Program-made: the position numbers and the translations under genes
Notes under the pieces: generated by a model
What the model was told of the DNA's origin: nothing
Databases searched by the model: none
Seen by the model: the letters and a program-made list of their open reading frames with translations, nothing else
Origin: Methylobacterium sp. Leaf125
GTDB lineage: Bacteria > Pseudomonadota > Alphaproteobacteria > Rhizobiales > Beijerinckiaceae
Length of the DNA stretch: 64,000 bases
Direction: 5' to 3'
Assembly: GCF_001423085.1 (NCBI RefSeq)
Contig: NZ_LMNU01000012.1
Location: forward strand, 63,091 to 127,090
In this document: piece after piece, positions 1-10,602 of the stretch
Numbering within the stretch: position 1 is the stretch's first letter
Layout of the letters: each line of letters begins with the position of its first letter

Positions 1-278
1 GCGAGGATGACGGAGAAGCCGTCGTCCTGGCCCCGGGCCTCGGTGACCTTGATTGTCCGGCGCTCCACCGTCGGGTAGCGCGCCAAATCGGCCTCGGCCT
101 GCGCGCGCAGCTCCAGGGGCGGCGTGCCGTCCCGGGTGAAGACGCCCCAGCTCCGCGGCGTGACCGCGTTGCGCGGGTGGCCGGCATCGCAGAGGAGAAC
201 GTCGCGGCGGCAGCGGCCGAGGATGAGTGCCGCGTTGAGGCCTGCCGGGCCGCCGCCGACGATGATGACGTCGCGCAT
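1..278 (-). CDS. Thioredoxin-reductase-like NAD(P)/FAD-dependent oxidoreductase (partial, 3' end outside window)
   Basis: Read on the minus strand from ATG at 278, the frame stays open to the window edge and gives about 92 residues. It begins MRDVIIVGGGPAGLNAALIL, a classic FAD-binding Rossmann motif (GGGPAGLNAA). It continues with a Cys/Arg-rich turn (GRCRRDVLLCDAGHPRN) typical of the short thioredoxin-reductase-like flavoproteins. The later part of the protein, including any CxxC redox pair, lies outside the window, so it cannot be said whether this is a true TrxB or a related single-domain oxidoreductase. The frame is too truncated to assign a substrate. It follows grxD on the same strand, separated by a terminator. 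Confidence 0.8.
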   Translation of the reverse strand, partial: MRDVIIVGGGPAGLNAALILGRCRRDVLLCDAGHPRNAVTPRSWGVFTRDGTPPLELRAQAEADLARYPTVERRTIKVTEARGQDDGFSVIL

Positions 279-362
279 GTCGTGCCGCTCCCCGGTCTGA
301 CCTGTCCGAAACTCAACGGCCGGACCCGGGGGGATGTTCGGTTCTTCGCCCCTTCGGACAGG

Positions 363-384
363 AAAAAGGGCGCTCGCGCGCCCT
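363..384 (-). terminator. Rho-independent terminator of grxD
   Basis: On the minus strand a 7-bp GC stem (AGGGCGC / GCGCCCT, 4-nt loop) is followed by TTTTT. It lies 28 bases past the grxD stop and separates grxD from the flavoprotein gene. Confidence 0.75.
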
Positions 385-411
385 GATTCCGTCCCGCAGG
401 CGTGACGCGCC

Positions 412-753
412 TCAGGCGGCGGTCGGCGCCTTCACGGGAATGCCCTTCTCGGACAGGAACTGGTGCAGCTCGCCCGACTGGAACATCTCGCGGGTGATGT
501 CGCAGCCGCCGACGAACTCACCCTTCACGTAGATCTGCGGAATCGTCGGCCAGTTGGAGAAGGCCTTGATGCCGTCGCGGATCGCCATGTCGTCGAGGAC
601 GTTCACGCCCTTGAACGGCACTTCCAGGTAGTTGAGGATCTGCACGACCTGGCCCGAGAAGCCGCACATCGGGAATTGCGGCGTGCCCTTCATGAAGACG
701 ACCACGTCCTGGGACTTGATCTCGTTCTCGATCGCGGTGTTGACGTCGCTCAT
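412..753 (-). CDS. grxD: Grx4-family monothiol glutaredoxin
   Basis: A 113-residue protein with the CGFS active site of monothiol glutaredoxins (Cys30 in PMCGFSGQ), the cis-Pro loop (WPTIPQIY) and the C-terminal GGCDI glutathione-binding motif. Proteins of this family bind a labile [2Fe-2S] cluster through the CGFS cysteine and glutathione, often as a complex with BolA, and carry Fe-S clusters or sense iron. The length is that of a single-domain bacterial Grx4. The bolA gene lies just upstream on the same strand, with a DUF29 gene between them. This supports joint function of the Grx-BolA pair. The identification is firm. Confidence 0.95.
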   Translation of the reverse strand: MSDVNTAIENEIKSQDVVVFMKGTPQFPMCGFSGQVVQILNYLEVPFKGVNVLDDMAIRDGIKAFSNWPTIPQIYVKGEFVGGCDITREMFQSGELHQFLSEKGIPVKAPTAA

Positions 754-783
754 GGTGTCGGTCCTCTGAGATGTGATGCTGAT

Positions 784-1290
784 CTAATGATGGTCGGTCG
801 GCCTGTTCAAGGTCGCGGCCAAGCGTTCGAGCGCCCAATCCATCGTCAAGCTCTCGGCGACGAGTTCGTCCGGGGTGAACGGCATCCTGTCGGGCAAGCC
901 CGCAACGAGATGATCGTCGTACATCTGGAGCGACGCCTCCGCCTGGAGGCGGGCGGTCTTCCAGATCCAATCCCAGTCGATCCGTCGCCGCATGCCCGGC
1001 GCGTAGGCCCGGCGTGCGGCGGCATGGAATGCGATCACCTCGACCCGCCACGATCGGGTCGACTGCGCACGCGGCGCGGACATGTATTTCAGGACATGGA
1101 TGAGGGTTTGAAGGAGCTGCTGCTCCACCGCGCTGATCTGGGACCGGCCCACGCTCTCGATCTCCTCGGCCACGTTCTCCCAATCGAGGATGTTCGAGAG
1201 GTCCGGCCGGCGGGCGAGGGCGCGCAGGGTCGAGGCCTGCTGCTCGGCCCAGGTCACGATGTCGTCGTCGTAGAGGCTCGGCTGGTCCAT
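784..1290 (-). CDS. DUF29 family protein
   Basis: A 168-residue protein starting MDQPSLYDDDIVTWAEQQ, which matches the usual start of DUF29 proteins (YDxDxxxWAxxQAxxLR). The conserved NILDWENVAEEIESVGR segment follows, and then a helical region ending in a short acidic domain. ATG at 1290 is preferred over an upstream in-frame ATG at 1344 because a GGAGG site lies 8 bases before it and because 1344 would overlap bolA. The function of DUF29 is unknown; the family is widespread in cyanobacteria and alphaproteobacteria. Its position between bolA and grxD is unusual. Confidence 0.85.
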   Translation of the reverse strand: MDQPSLYDDDIVTWAEQQASTLRALARRPDLSNILDWENVAEEIESVGRSQISAVEQQLLQTLIHVLKYMSAPRAQSTRSWRVEVIAFHAAARRAYAPGMRRRIDWDWIWKTARLQAEASLQMYDDHLVAGLPDRMPFTPDELVAESLTMDWALERLAATLNRPTDHH

Positions 1291-1312
1291 GCGATCCGCC
1301 TCCGCGGAAGCC

Positions 1313-1549
1313 TCAATCCTGCGGGACGCCGGTGGTGAGCGCAAGCGCGTGCAGCACGCCCCCCATCCGACCCTGAAGCGCGCCGTAGACCATCTGGTGC
1401 TGGGCGACCCGGGTCTTTCCCTTGAACGCCGAGGACAGCACCGTGGCGGCGTAATGATCGCCGTCCCCGGCCAGATCCTTGATCTCGATCCGGGCGTCGG
1501 GCAGCGCCTCTCGGATCATCGCCTCGATCTCGCGCGCATCCATCGGCAT
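1313..1549 (-). CDS. bolA: BolA family protein
   Basis: A 78-residue BolA-domain protein. It has the family's IREALPDARIEIKDLAGDGDHY core, the conserved basic stretch with the invariant His (RVAQHQMVYGAL) and the C-terminal HALALTT motif. BolA proteins pair with monothiol glutaredoxins through a shared Fe-S cluster, and a matching grxD lies two genes downstream. The start at 1549 has an AGGAG ribosome site 8 bases upstream; Met3 (1543) is a less likely alternative. It follows purL by 33 bases on the same strand, so purL, bolA, the DUF29 gene and grxD may be co-transcribed. Confidence 0.93.
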   Translation of the reverse strand: MPMDAREIEAMIREALPDARIEIKDLAGDGDHYAATVLSSAFKGKTRVAQHQMVYGALQGRMGGVLHALALTTGVPQD

Positions 1550-1582
1550 CGGGTTGGCTCCTGACGAACGGGAAGGGGGGCT

Positions 1583-3808
<2,226 letters not shown>

Positions 3809-3820
3809 GCGACCCTCTCG

Positions 3821-3849
3821 GCACGGCCCCCGTCCGGGTCCGGCCGTGC
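3821..3849 (-). promoter_or_regulatory. Hairpin in the purL leader
   Basis: An 8-bp inverted repeat (GCACGGCC / GGCCGTGC) encloses a further CCC-GTCC-GGG mini-hairpin and ends just before the purL ribosome site. It has no U-tract, so it may be a translation-modulating leader structure or an inefficient terminator of the gene upstream. No known purine riboswitch core is seen. Confidence 0.3.
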
Positions 3850-3918
3850 GTGACGGCTCTAGAGCGGAACGCCGCGCCCTGGCAACACGCGATCGTGGAT
3901 CGAGCCCGATCCGAGGCC

Positions 3919-5082
3919 CTAATCCTCCGGGCTTTCGGCGATGAAACGCCCTTTGGGCTGCTCCGTCACGTCCCGCCAGCGCCGGATCAGCGCGTGGACG
4001 GGCTCGGCACCGGCCACGAAGGCGACGTAGTCGAAGGCCTCCGGGTCGCGGCTCGACATCAGCAGCTGGAAGTGCATCCGGAACAGGTTCCATTTGCGCC
4101 GGGCGATGATGCGCTTCTCGATCAGGTCCTCGATCCGGACGTGAATCGCGACGGGGCGATGGACGAGGGGCGCCGGCAGCTTCGAGGCGCTGAGCGGATT
4201 GCGCTGGTGCACCGAGAGCCAGTCCCACTTGGCCCGGACGTCGAGCCAGCGGATCGCGTCGCTCGCCGCCACGCGGGCCAGGGCGCCGCGGGTCTCCGTG
4301 GCGCGGGGATCGAGGGTGATCCACGGGATGACGCTGCCGATGCTCACGAAGGAGACCGGCGTGCCGCGCCGGCCGAATTCGGGATCGGCCACGAGCACCC
4401 GATCGAGGGCCTCGAGCCCGAGGAAGCTCGACGAGGAATGGCCGATCACCACGATCTCGGACGCCCGGCCCTCGGCGCCCCGGATGATCGACGCGAAGGC
4501 GTCGAGTCGGGCGCGCATCCGGGTGTCGGCGCCGCTGGCGTGATCGTGGGTGAAGGCGGTGTCGTCGACGAGATGCGCCACGTAGAACGGCTTGCCGCGG
4601 GTCGCCCGCATGAGCAGCGCCAGGATTCCGTAGGCCAGCACGGGCACCGTCAGGATCTTCCAGAACCCGGACAGGCCGGGCACCAGGTCGATGGCCGCCG
4701 CCGCGACGCCGAGGCTCAGCACGACCAGGAACAGGTAGATCAGGTGGACCCCGAGGATGACCCGGGCGAAGCGCCGGGCCTCACGTCGGAAGGGCCGGAG
4801 GTAGCCGGAGCGGATCAGGCGCCACCACAGGGCCGGCACCTCGAGCAGGCGGCGGCCGTTGGCGCGGGGGAACCGGGCCGCGACGATATCGTCCCAGCGC
4901 AGCAGCGTGTAGTGCGTCGTGTGTCCGTCGAGGTCGACGCGCCAGTCGACGGCGAGCCCGTCCGCGCTCCGCTTCGGATCGCCGACCGTGATCGCCATTC
5001 CGCGCCGGACGGCCGTCAGCCGGGCTTCCCGCCGGAACAGACCCCAATAGGTCTCGGGTTCGCGGGGATCGAAGCCCGGCAT
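3919..5082 (-). CDS. Membrane-anchored protein with a serine-hydrolase-like GHSSS motif
   Basis: A 387-residue protein of unknown function. Residues about 110-160 hold two strongly hydrophobic segments (around [15 protein letters not shown] and [17 protein letters not shown]). After them comes an alpha/beta-hydrolase-like nucleophile elbow, [17 protein letters not shown]. It starts [21 protein letters not shown] resembles the first strand and oxyanion loop of the same fold. The soluble part therefore seems split around the membrane hairpin. The ATG at 5082 is the only ATG, but the true N-terminus could lie slightly upstream at a rare start. It lies downstream of recQ on the same strand with a 173-base gap. 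No substrate can be proposed. Confidence 0.8.
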   Translation of the reverse strand: MPGFDPREPETYWGLFRREARLTAVRRGMAITVGDPKRSADGLAVDWRVDLDGHTTHYTLLRWDDIVAARFPRANGRRLLEVPALWWRLIRSGYLRPFRREARRFARVILGVHLIYLFLVVLSLGVAAAAIDLVPGLSGFWKILTVPVLAYGILALLMRATRGKPFYVAHLVDDTAFTHDHASGADTRMRARLDAFASIIRGAEGRASEIVVIGHSSSSFLGLEALDRVLVADPEFGRRGTPVSFVSIGSVIPWITLDPRATETRGALARVAASDAIRWLDVRAKWDWLSVHQRNPLSASKLPAPLVHRPVAIHVRIEDLIEKRIIARRKWNLFRMHFQLLMSSRDPEAFDYVAFVAGAEPVHALIRRWRDVTEQPKGRFIAESPED

Positions 5083-5255
5083 GTAGAAGACCTGACGGGC
5101 GGCCGGAGCGGGCGGATCTGAGGGCGTGATGATGGGGACCCGTCCAATTCGAAGCTGGCGGCCGCTGGCCGCGCCCGTCCCTACACGATGGCGATCCGGA
5201 TAGACGAGTGCGAAAGCGCATCAGGGCGGCGACGGCGCGGCCGTCACGGTACGCC

Positions 5256-7106
5256 CTACCGGACGGCCGGCGCGTGGGACAGGAAATCGGCCACCGCCGC
5301 GACGAAGCGTTCGCCGTAGGCCTCGCGCTTGCGCTCGCCGACGCCGTGGACGGTGCGCAGGGCGTAGAGGTCGACGGGCTTGGTGCGGGCCATCTCGATC
5401 AGGGTCCGGTCGGGGAACACCATGAAGGCGGCGATGCCCTCGGCCCGGGCGATGGTGGCCCGCAGGCCGCGCAGGTGCTGGAACAGGGCCTCGGTGGCGG
5501 GATCGAGGTCGAGGCTCGCGTCCTCGCGGGCGGCTCCGCGCTTCCGATCGCGCGACTCGGCCACCTTCGGCTCGGGGTCGGGGCGCATCTGGATGGCCTC
5601 GCGGCCGAACAGGATCGCCTCACCCTTGTCCGTGAGCGAGAGCCCCCCGAACCCGTCGCCATTCTCGGTCACGGCCCCGGCGGCGAAGAGCTGACGCAGC
5701 ATCGCGCGCCAGGCGGCGATGGGCTTGTCGGCGCCGACCCCGAAGGTCTTCAGCGCCGTGTGTCCGTTGCGCCGGATCGGGTCGGATTCCTTCCCGTGCA
5801 CCACGTCGCAGACATAGGCCGCGCCGAAGCGCTGGCCGGTGCGCACGATGGCCGAGAGCAGCTTCTGGGCCGGCACCGTCGCGTCGATGAGCGAGACGCC
5901 GCTGCGGCAGAGATCGCAGCGGCCGCAGGGCTCGCTCGCCTCGCCGAAATATCCGAGCAGGGACTGGCGCCGGCAGGTCGCGCCCTCGCAGAGGGCGATC
6001 ATGGCTTCCAGCTTGCGCCGTTCCACGCGCCGGCGCTCGTCCGGCACCTCCTTCTCGTCGATCTGGCGACGGCGCAGGGCCATGTCGTCGAGACCGTAGA
6101 TGGTCAGGGTGTCGGCGGGCAGGCCGTCGCGGCCGGCGCGGCCGATCTCCTGGTAGTAGCCCTCGACGTTGGAGGGCATGTCGGCGTGGCAGACGAAGCG
6201 CACGTCGGGCTTGTTGATGCCCATGCCGAAGGCGACGGTGGCGGTCATCACGACACCGTCCTCCTGCAGGAAGGTGTCCTGGTTCCGCATCCGCGTGCCC
6301 TGGTCGAGACCGGCATGGTAGGGCAGGGCGTTGAAGCCGTCCTTGGCCAGGGTCTCGGCCAGTTGCTCGGTGCGCTTGCGCGACGAGCAGTAGATGATCC
6401 CGCTCTCGGCGCGGCGGTGGCGCAGGAACCGCTCGATCTGGCGGGTCGGGTTGTCCTTCGGCGTGAAGGTCAGGCGGATGTTCGGCCTGTCGAAGGAATG
6501 GACGAAGGCCTTGAGCTCGCGGCCTGCCGGGAACAGCCGCTCGGTGATGTCGGCCCGGGTCGCCTTGTCGGCGGTGGCGGTGAGCGCCACGGTCTGGACG
6601 TTGCCGAGGGCTTCGCGGGCCCGGGCGAGATCCCGGTATTCCGGCCGGAAGTCGTGACCCCACTGCGAGACGCAGTGGGCCTCGTCCACGGCAAGCCGCC
6701 GCACGCCGGCGCCCCGCAGGGCATCCATCAGGCCCTCCATCATCAGGCGCTCGGGCGAGACGAAGAGCAGGCGCAGGTCGCCGGACCGGATCTGCCGCCA
6801 GGTCTCGCGGGAGGTCGCTTCCGCCACCGAGGAGTTCAGGGTCGCGGCGGCGACGCCGAAGCCGAGCATCTGCTGCACCTGATCGTGCATCAGCGCGATG
6901 AGCGGTGAGACCACCACCGTCAGCGAGGATTCCACCAGGGCCGGCAGCTGATAGGTCATCGACTTGCCGGAGCCGGTGGGCATCACGGCGAAGACGTCGG
7001 TCCCGTCGAGGACGGCGCCGATCACCTCATCCTGGCCGGGCCGGAAATCGTCGTAGCCGAAGGTTGTCTTCAACGCGGCGCGAGCCTCGTCGAGGCGGCT
7101 TGTCAT
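5256..7106 (-). CDS. recQ: ATP-dependent DNA helicase RecQ
   Basis: About 616 residues. It has a superfamily 2 helicase core with Walker [12 protein letters not shown], motif II VDEAHC and motif [12 protein letters not shown]. Next is the RecQ zinc-binding domain, with cysteines in [12 protein letters not shown] and [10 protein letters not shown]. Then come the winged-helix region and a C-terminal HRDC domain ([14 protein letters not shown]). RecQ unwinds DNA in recombination and replication-fork repair. Two in-frame ATGs exist (7112 and 7106); the second follows AGGA at proper spacing and is used here. The length matches the family. Confidence 0.95.
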   Translation of the reverse strand: MTSRLDEARAALKTTFGYDDFRPGQDEVIGAVLDGTDVFAVMPTGSGKSMTYQLPALVESSLTVVVSPLIALMHDQVQQMLGFGVAAATLNSSVAEATSRETWRQIRSGDLRLLFVSPERLMMEGLMDALRGAGVRRLAVDEAHCVSQWGHDFRPEYRDLARAREALGNVQTVALTATADKATRADITERLFPAGRELKAFVHSFDRPNIRLTFTPKDNPTRQIERFLRHRRAESGIIYCSSRKRTEQLAETLAKDGFNALPYHAGLDQGTRMRNQDTFLQEDGVVMTATVAFGMGINKPDVRFVCHADMPSNVEGYYQEIGRAGRDGLPADTLTIYGLDDMALRRRQIDEKEVPDERRRVERRKLEAMIALCEGATCRRQSLLGYFGEASEPCGRCDLCRSGVSLIDATVPAQKLLSAIVRTGQRFGAAYVCDVVHGKESDPIRRNGHTALKTFGVGADKPIAAWRAMLRQLFAAGAVTENGDGFGGLSLTDKGEAILFGREAIQMRPDPEPKVAESRDRKRGAAREDASLDLDPATEALFQHLRGLRATIARAEGIAAFMVFPDRTLIEMARTKPVDLYALRTVHGVGERKREAYGERFVAAVADFLSHAPAVR

Positions 7107-7218
7107 GGGCATCCTGGCCTGGCGGTGAAAGGACGGGCGGGCGGCTTATGGCCCCGATGTGTCGGCAATACGCTCGCCGCGTCGAACCGGGCGGCGGGCC
7201 TTTCCGGGGATCGGCTTA

Positions 7219-7473
7219 ATGCCTCTGGCCATCCGAAGCGAGGAGGTCAATCACTTGGCGATCAAGCTGGCGGCGCGGGCCAAGGTCGGCAAATCCGAGA
7301 CGGTGCGGCGGGCGCTGGCGCACGGGATCGCGCGGGCACCGGCCGTCGCTGAAATTCGCCTTGTCCGAGCAGGACCAATCCAAGCCGTAATCGGCCCGGC
7401 ACCAAGCACCGCTCCGGGTGATGGCGGATTCAGGAAGGAGACATCGGCCGATATCTCGTCGGCCCTGGCTTGA
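7219..7473 (+). CDS. Orphan VapB/PSK-type antitoxin-like protein
   Basis: An 84-residue frame whose N-terminus, MPLAIRSEEVNHLAIKLAA followed by KSETVRRALAH, closely resembles the DNA-binding start of VapB-type antitoxins (IRxExVxxLAxxLAxxTGxxKTEAVRxAL). The middle part diverges, but the end (PGDGGFRKETSADISSAL) again recalls the toxin-binding tail. No vapC PIN-domain toxin follows: the next gene, lysE, is on the opposite strand and its stop lies 4 bases away. It is either an orphan antitoxin or a decaying remnant of a toxin-antitoxin pair. It is the only plus-strand gene in the first 13 kb. Confidence 0.55.
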   Translation: MPLAIRSEEVNHLAIKLAARAKVGKSETVRRALAHGIARAPAVAEIRLVRAGPIQAVIGPAPSTAPGDGGFRKETSADISSALA

Positions 7474-7476
7474 TCC

Positions 7477-8088
7477 TTATCGAAGGGCGATCGCGACCGC
7501 GGCACCCGCCATGACGGTCGCGGAGCCGCGGTTCATCCGGCGGCGGGCTTGGCACGAAGTGAAGGTCCGGCGGGCGCGGTCGGCCGCGAGAACGTAGAGG
7601 GTCAGTACCGTCGCAAGCACCGAGATCAGGATGACCGCCATCGTCGCAAGGCCGAGCACCGAGAGATGCGGCAGATCGACGACGCTCGGGAGAAGCGCAA
7701 GGAAAAACAAGATCACCTTTGGGTTTCCCAGGGTCATCGCCAGCCCGCCGAGGAACGCGCGCAGGGCATCCTGGCGCGGGGAGGCGACCGGCAGGGCCGC
7801 GTCCACAGGGGCGTTCCAGGTCCTACAGGCCCGGAAAATTAGGTAGAGGACGCCGCCGACCTTCAGGGCCACGAAGACGGGTGCGAAAGTTTGGGCCAGG
7901 AGCGCGAAGCCGCCGCCCGCGATCGTGAACCAGGTCAGGTCGCCGACGACCATCCCGAGGACGAAGCCGAGGATGCCGCGGGTGCCCGAGGTCATCACCC
8001 GGGCTACGAGGGCAGCGATTCCTGGCCCGGGCGAGGCTACGGCGCCAGCATAGATCAGCGCGAAGAGGAGGAGGCTCGAAAGAGGCAT
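7477..8088 (-). CDS. LysE/RhtB family amino-acid exporter
   Basis: A 203-residue integral membrane protein. It opens MPLSSLLLFALIYAGAVASPG, the conserved LysE/RhtB first helix with the SPGP motif, and has the usual GxxxGILGFVLGMVVGD segment and five to six hydrophobic helices. LysE-family proteins export amino acids or related metabolites by proton-driven transport; the substrate cannot be read from sequence. An upstream in-frame ATG (8106) would overlap recF; Met at 8088 is preferred because it begins the family signature. It is 14 bases downstream of recF on the same strand. Confidence 0.88.
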   Translation of the reverse strand: MPLSSLLLFALIYAGAVASPGPGIAALVARVMTSGTRGILGFVLGMVVGDLTWFTIAGGGFALLAQTFAPVFVALKVGGVLYLIFRACRTWNAPVDAALPVASPRQDALRAFLGGLAMTLGNPKVILFFLALLPSVVDLPHLSVLGLATMAVILISVLATVLTLYVLAADRARRTFTSCQARRRMNRGSATVMAGAAVAIALR

Positions 8089-8102
8089 CGCAGCGCCGCG
8101 AA

Positions 8103-9230
8103 TCAATCCCGGGCGATCCGCCCGTCCGCGACCTTGACCATATCCGCCCGCCCGTCCAGCTCGCCGAACAGGGCCGGGTCGGCCCCCGTCATCCAGACCT
8201 GTCCCTGAAGGGCTTCGAGGGCATCGAAGAGGCCGGCGCGCCGGCGCGGATCGAGATGGGCCGCTACCTCATCGAGCAGGATCACGGGCGCCAGGCCGCT
8301 CATGGCTTGAACCAGGCGGGCATGGGCGAGCACGAGGCCGATGAGAAGCGCCTTCTGCTCGCCGGTGGAGGCGGTGGCGGCGGGGACGTCCTTCGGGCCG
8401 TGGCGGACCACGAGGTCGCTGGTCTGCGGCCCGCTGAGGGTGCGCCCGGCGGCGCGGTCGCGGCTGCGGCCCTGGCGCAGGGCCATGCGGAAGCGGTCCT
8501 CGGCCTCGATCGCGGGCCAGACCGCCACGAGGTCGTCGAGGTCGCCCTCCAGGCGCAGTCCGGCCCAGGGAAAGGGCTGGGTATCGTCGCGGGTCTCGGC
8601 GATCAGCCGATCCAGGCGCTCCGCGGTCTCGCGCCGGGCCAGCGCGACGGCGACGCCGAGTTCGGCCACCTCGCGCTCGATCGCGTCGAGCCACTGGCCA
8701 TCGTTGGGCCGCTCGTCGAGCAGCCGGTTGCGCGAGCGCAGGGCGCGCTCCATCGCGTTGACGCGGGCGCCGTGGCTCGCATCCACCGCGAGAACGAGGC
8801 GGTCGAGGAAGCGGCGTCGCTCGCCGGCGGGACCGCGGAACAGGCCGTCCAGGTCCGGGGTCAGCCAGACCACCCGCAGGAATTCCGAGAAGGCCACGGG
8901 GGAGGGCGCGGGGGCGCCGTCGATCCGGCAGAGGCGGGCGGCGCGTCCGTCGAAGCCGGGCGGCTCGTAGCCGGTGCCGATCCGGTGCTCGGTCTCCTCC
9001 CCCGCCAGGGTCATCGAGACGGCAAAGCCGCCGGGGCCGCCGCTGCGCGGCATCGCGGCGAGGTCGGCCCGACGCAGGCCGCGGCCCGGCGAGAACAGCG
9101 AGATCGCTTCGAGGAGGTTGGTCTTGCCGGCCCCGTTCTCGCCGACCAAGGCGACGAAGCGGCGGTCGACCGCGAGGTCGAGGTCGGCGTGGTTGCGGAA
9201 GTCGCGACAGATCAGACGGGTGAGGCGCAC
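8103..9230 (-). CDS. recF: DNA replication/repair protein RecF
   Basis: A 375-residue SMC-like ABC ATPase. Walker A is GENGAGKTN (Lys36) after the typical MRLTRLICRDFRNHADL start. The ABC signature region is STGEQKALLIGLVLAHA, and Walker B is VILLDEVAAHLD. RecF loads RecA at ssDNA gaps with RecO and RecR. It follows dnaN in the order dnaA-dnaN-recF that marks many bacterial origins. Confidence 0.95.
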   Translation of the reverse strand: MRLTRLICRDFRNHADLDLAVDRRFVALVGENGAGKTNLLEAISLFSPGRGLRRADLAAMPRSGGPGGFAVSMTLAGEETEHRIGTGYEPPGFDGRAARLCRIDGAPAPSPVAFSEFLRVVWLTPDLDGLFRGPAGERRRFLDRLVLAVDASHGARVNAMERALRSRNRLLDERPNDGQWLDAIEREVAELGVAVALARRETAERLDRLIAETRDDTQPFPWAGLRLEGDLDDLVAVWPAIEAEDRFRMALRQGRSRDRAAGRTLSGPQTSDLVVRHGPKDVPAATASTGEQKALLIGLVLAHARLVQAMSGLAPVILLDEVAAHLDPRRRAGLFDALEALQGQVWMTGADPALFGELDGRADMVKVADGRIARD

Positions 9231-9291
9231 CCGTCAGGCCTTAGCCGATCGGCCCGGGCCTGTCTCGCGCCGCGAGGGCGCGATGCACCGA

Positions 9292-10413
9292 TCAGACCCG
9301 CATCGGCATCAGGACGTAGAGGGCGGCCGCGCCCTCGCGATCCTGGATCAGGGTCGGCGAACCCGGATCGGCGAGCTTGAACAGGGCGGTGTCGCCCTCG
9401 AGCTGGCTCGTGATGTCGAGGAGGTAGCGGGCGTTGAAGCCGATATCGAGGGCCGGCGCGTCGTAATCGACGTCGAGCTCCTCGGTCGCGCTGCCGGAAT
9501 CCGGGTTGTTGACCGAGAGGGCGAGGCGGCCTTCCTGGACGGCCAGCTTCACGGCCCGTCCGCGCTCCGAGGAGATCGTCGAGACGCGGTCGACGGCCTT
9601 GGCGAAGACGTCGCGCTCGACCGTGAGGAACTTGTCGTTCCCGGAGGGGATGACGCGCTGGTAATCCGGGAAGGTGCCGTCGATCAGCTTCGAGATCAGC
9701 ACCACGCCGCTGGCGAACTTGAAGCGGATCTTGGCCGGCGACAGGTCGATCTCGACGCTCTCGCCGCCATCCTCCACGAGCTTGATGATCTCGGAGACCG
9801 CCTTGCGGGGTACGATGATGCCCGGCATGTCGCGGCTGCCCTCGGGCGCCTCGATCTCGACCCGCGCCAGGCGGTGGCCATCGGTGGCGACGCCGCGCAT
9901 GCGCAGCGCGCCCTCCACCTCGATGGTGTGGAGGTAGATGCCGTTGAGGTAGTAGCGCGTCTCTTCGGTCGAGATCGCGAACTGCGTCTTCTCGATCAGG
10001 CGCTTGAGGTCGGAGGCCGCGATCACGAAGTGGGTCGGCAGCTCGCCGGCCGCGAGGTCGGGGAAATCGCCCTCGGGCAAGGCACCGAGGGAGAAGCGCG
10101 AGCGGCCGGAGCGGATCGTCATCTGCCCGGTCTCGCCGCTGGTCTCCAGGGAGACCTGGGCGCCGTCCGGCAGCTTGCGGACGATGTCGTAGATGACGTG
10201 CGCGGGCACCGTGGTGGCGCCGGCATCGACCACCTCGGCCGGGATCGTCTCCGTCACCTCGATGTCGAGGTCGGTCGCCTTCAGCTCAAGGCCGTCGGCA
10301 TGGCAGCGCAGGAGCACGTTGGAGAGGATCGGGATCGTATTCCGCCGCTCCACCACGCGGTGCACGTGGCCGAGCGACCGAAGAAGGGCCGCACGCTCGA
10401 CAGTGACTCTCAT
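9292..10413 (-). CDS. dnaN: DNA polymerase III beta sliding clamp
   Basis: A 373-residue beta clamp beginning MRVTVERAALLRSLGHVHRV. It has the three repeated clamp domains, the segments RRNTIPILSNVLL, ATDLDIEVTETIPA, ATDGHRLARVE and FNARYLLDI, and the C-terminal ending YVLMPMRV typical of DnaN. It forms the dimeric ring that tethers DNA polymerase III. ATG at 10413 begins the conserved family start; upstream in-frame residues to 10494 do not look coding. It lies 189 bases downstream of dnaA on the same strand. Confidence 0.97.
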   Translation of the reverse strand: MRVTVERAALLRSLGHVHRVVERRNTIPILSNVLLRCHADGLELKATDLDIEVTETIPAEVVDAGATTVPAHVIYDIVRKLPDGAQVSLETSGETGQMTIRSGRSRFSLGALPEGDFPDLAAGELPTHFVIAASDLKRLIEKTQFAISTEETRYYLNGIYLHTIEVEGALRMRGVATDGHRLARVEIEAPEGSRDMPGIIVPRKAVSEIIKLVEDGGESVEIDLSPAKIRFKFASGVVLISKLIDGTFPDYQRVIPSGNDKFLTVERDVFAKAVDRVSTISSERGRAVKLAVQEGRLALSVNNPDSGSATEELDVDYDAPALDIGFNARYLLDITSQLEGDTALFKLADPGSPTLIQDREGAAALYVLMPMRV

Positions 10414-10566
10414 GGTCTGAACTCGTGGTCTCTCATCGGGCGCCGCCGGGAGGTGCGCGTTCGACGCGCTCCGGCCCTGCGGGCACCCTGGCACCGTGGC
10501 CGCTGAACTTGGCGAAGCCTCCCGGGGAACGCAAGTGCGAGAGGCCGGCTATCCCGTAGAGGATTC

Positions 10567-10594
10567 GGGGCGTCGCGGCACACCGCGACGCCCC
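10567..10594 (-). terminator. 12-bp hairpin after dnaA
   Basis: A perfect 12-bp GC stem (GGGGCGTCGCGG and its complement, loop CACA) lies just past the dnaA stop. It has no U-tract, so it is a weak terminator, an attenuator or an mRNA 3' end protector between dnaA and dnaN. Confidence 0.5.
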
Positions 10595-10602
10595 GGGGAC
10601 CA

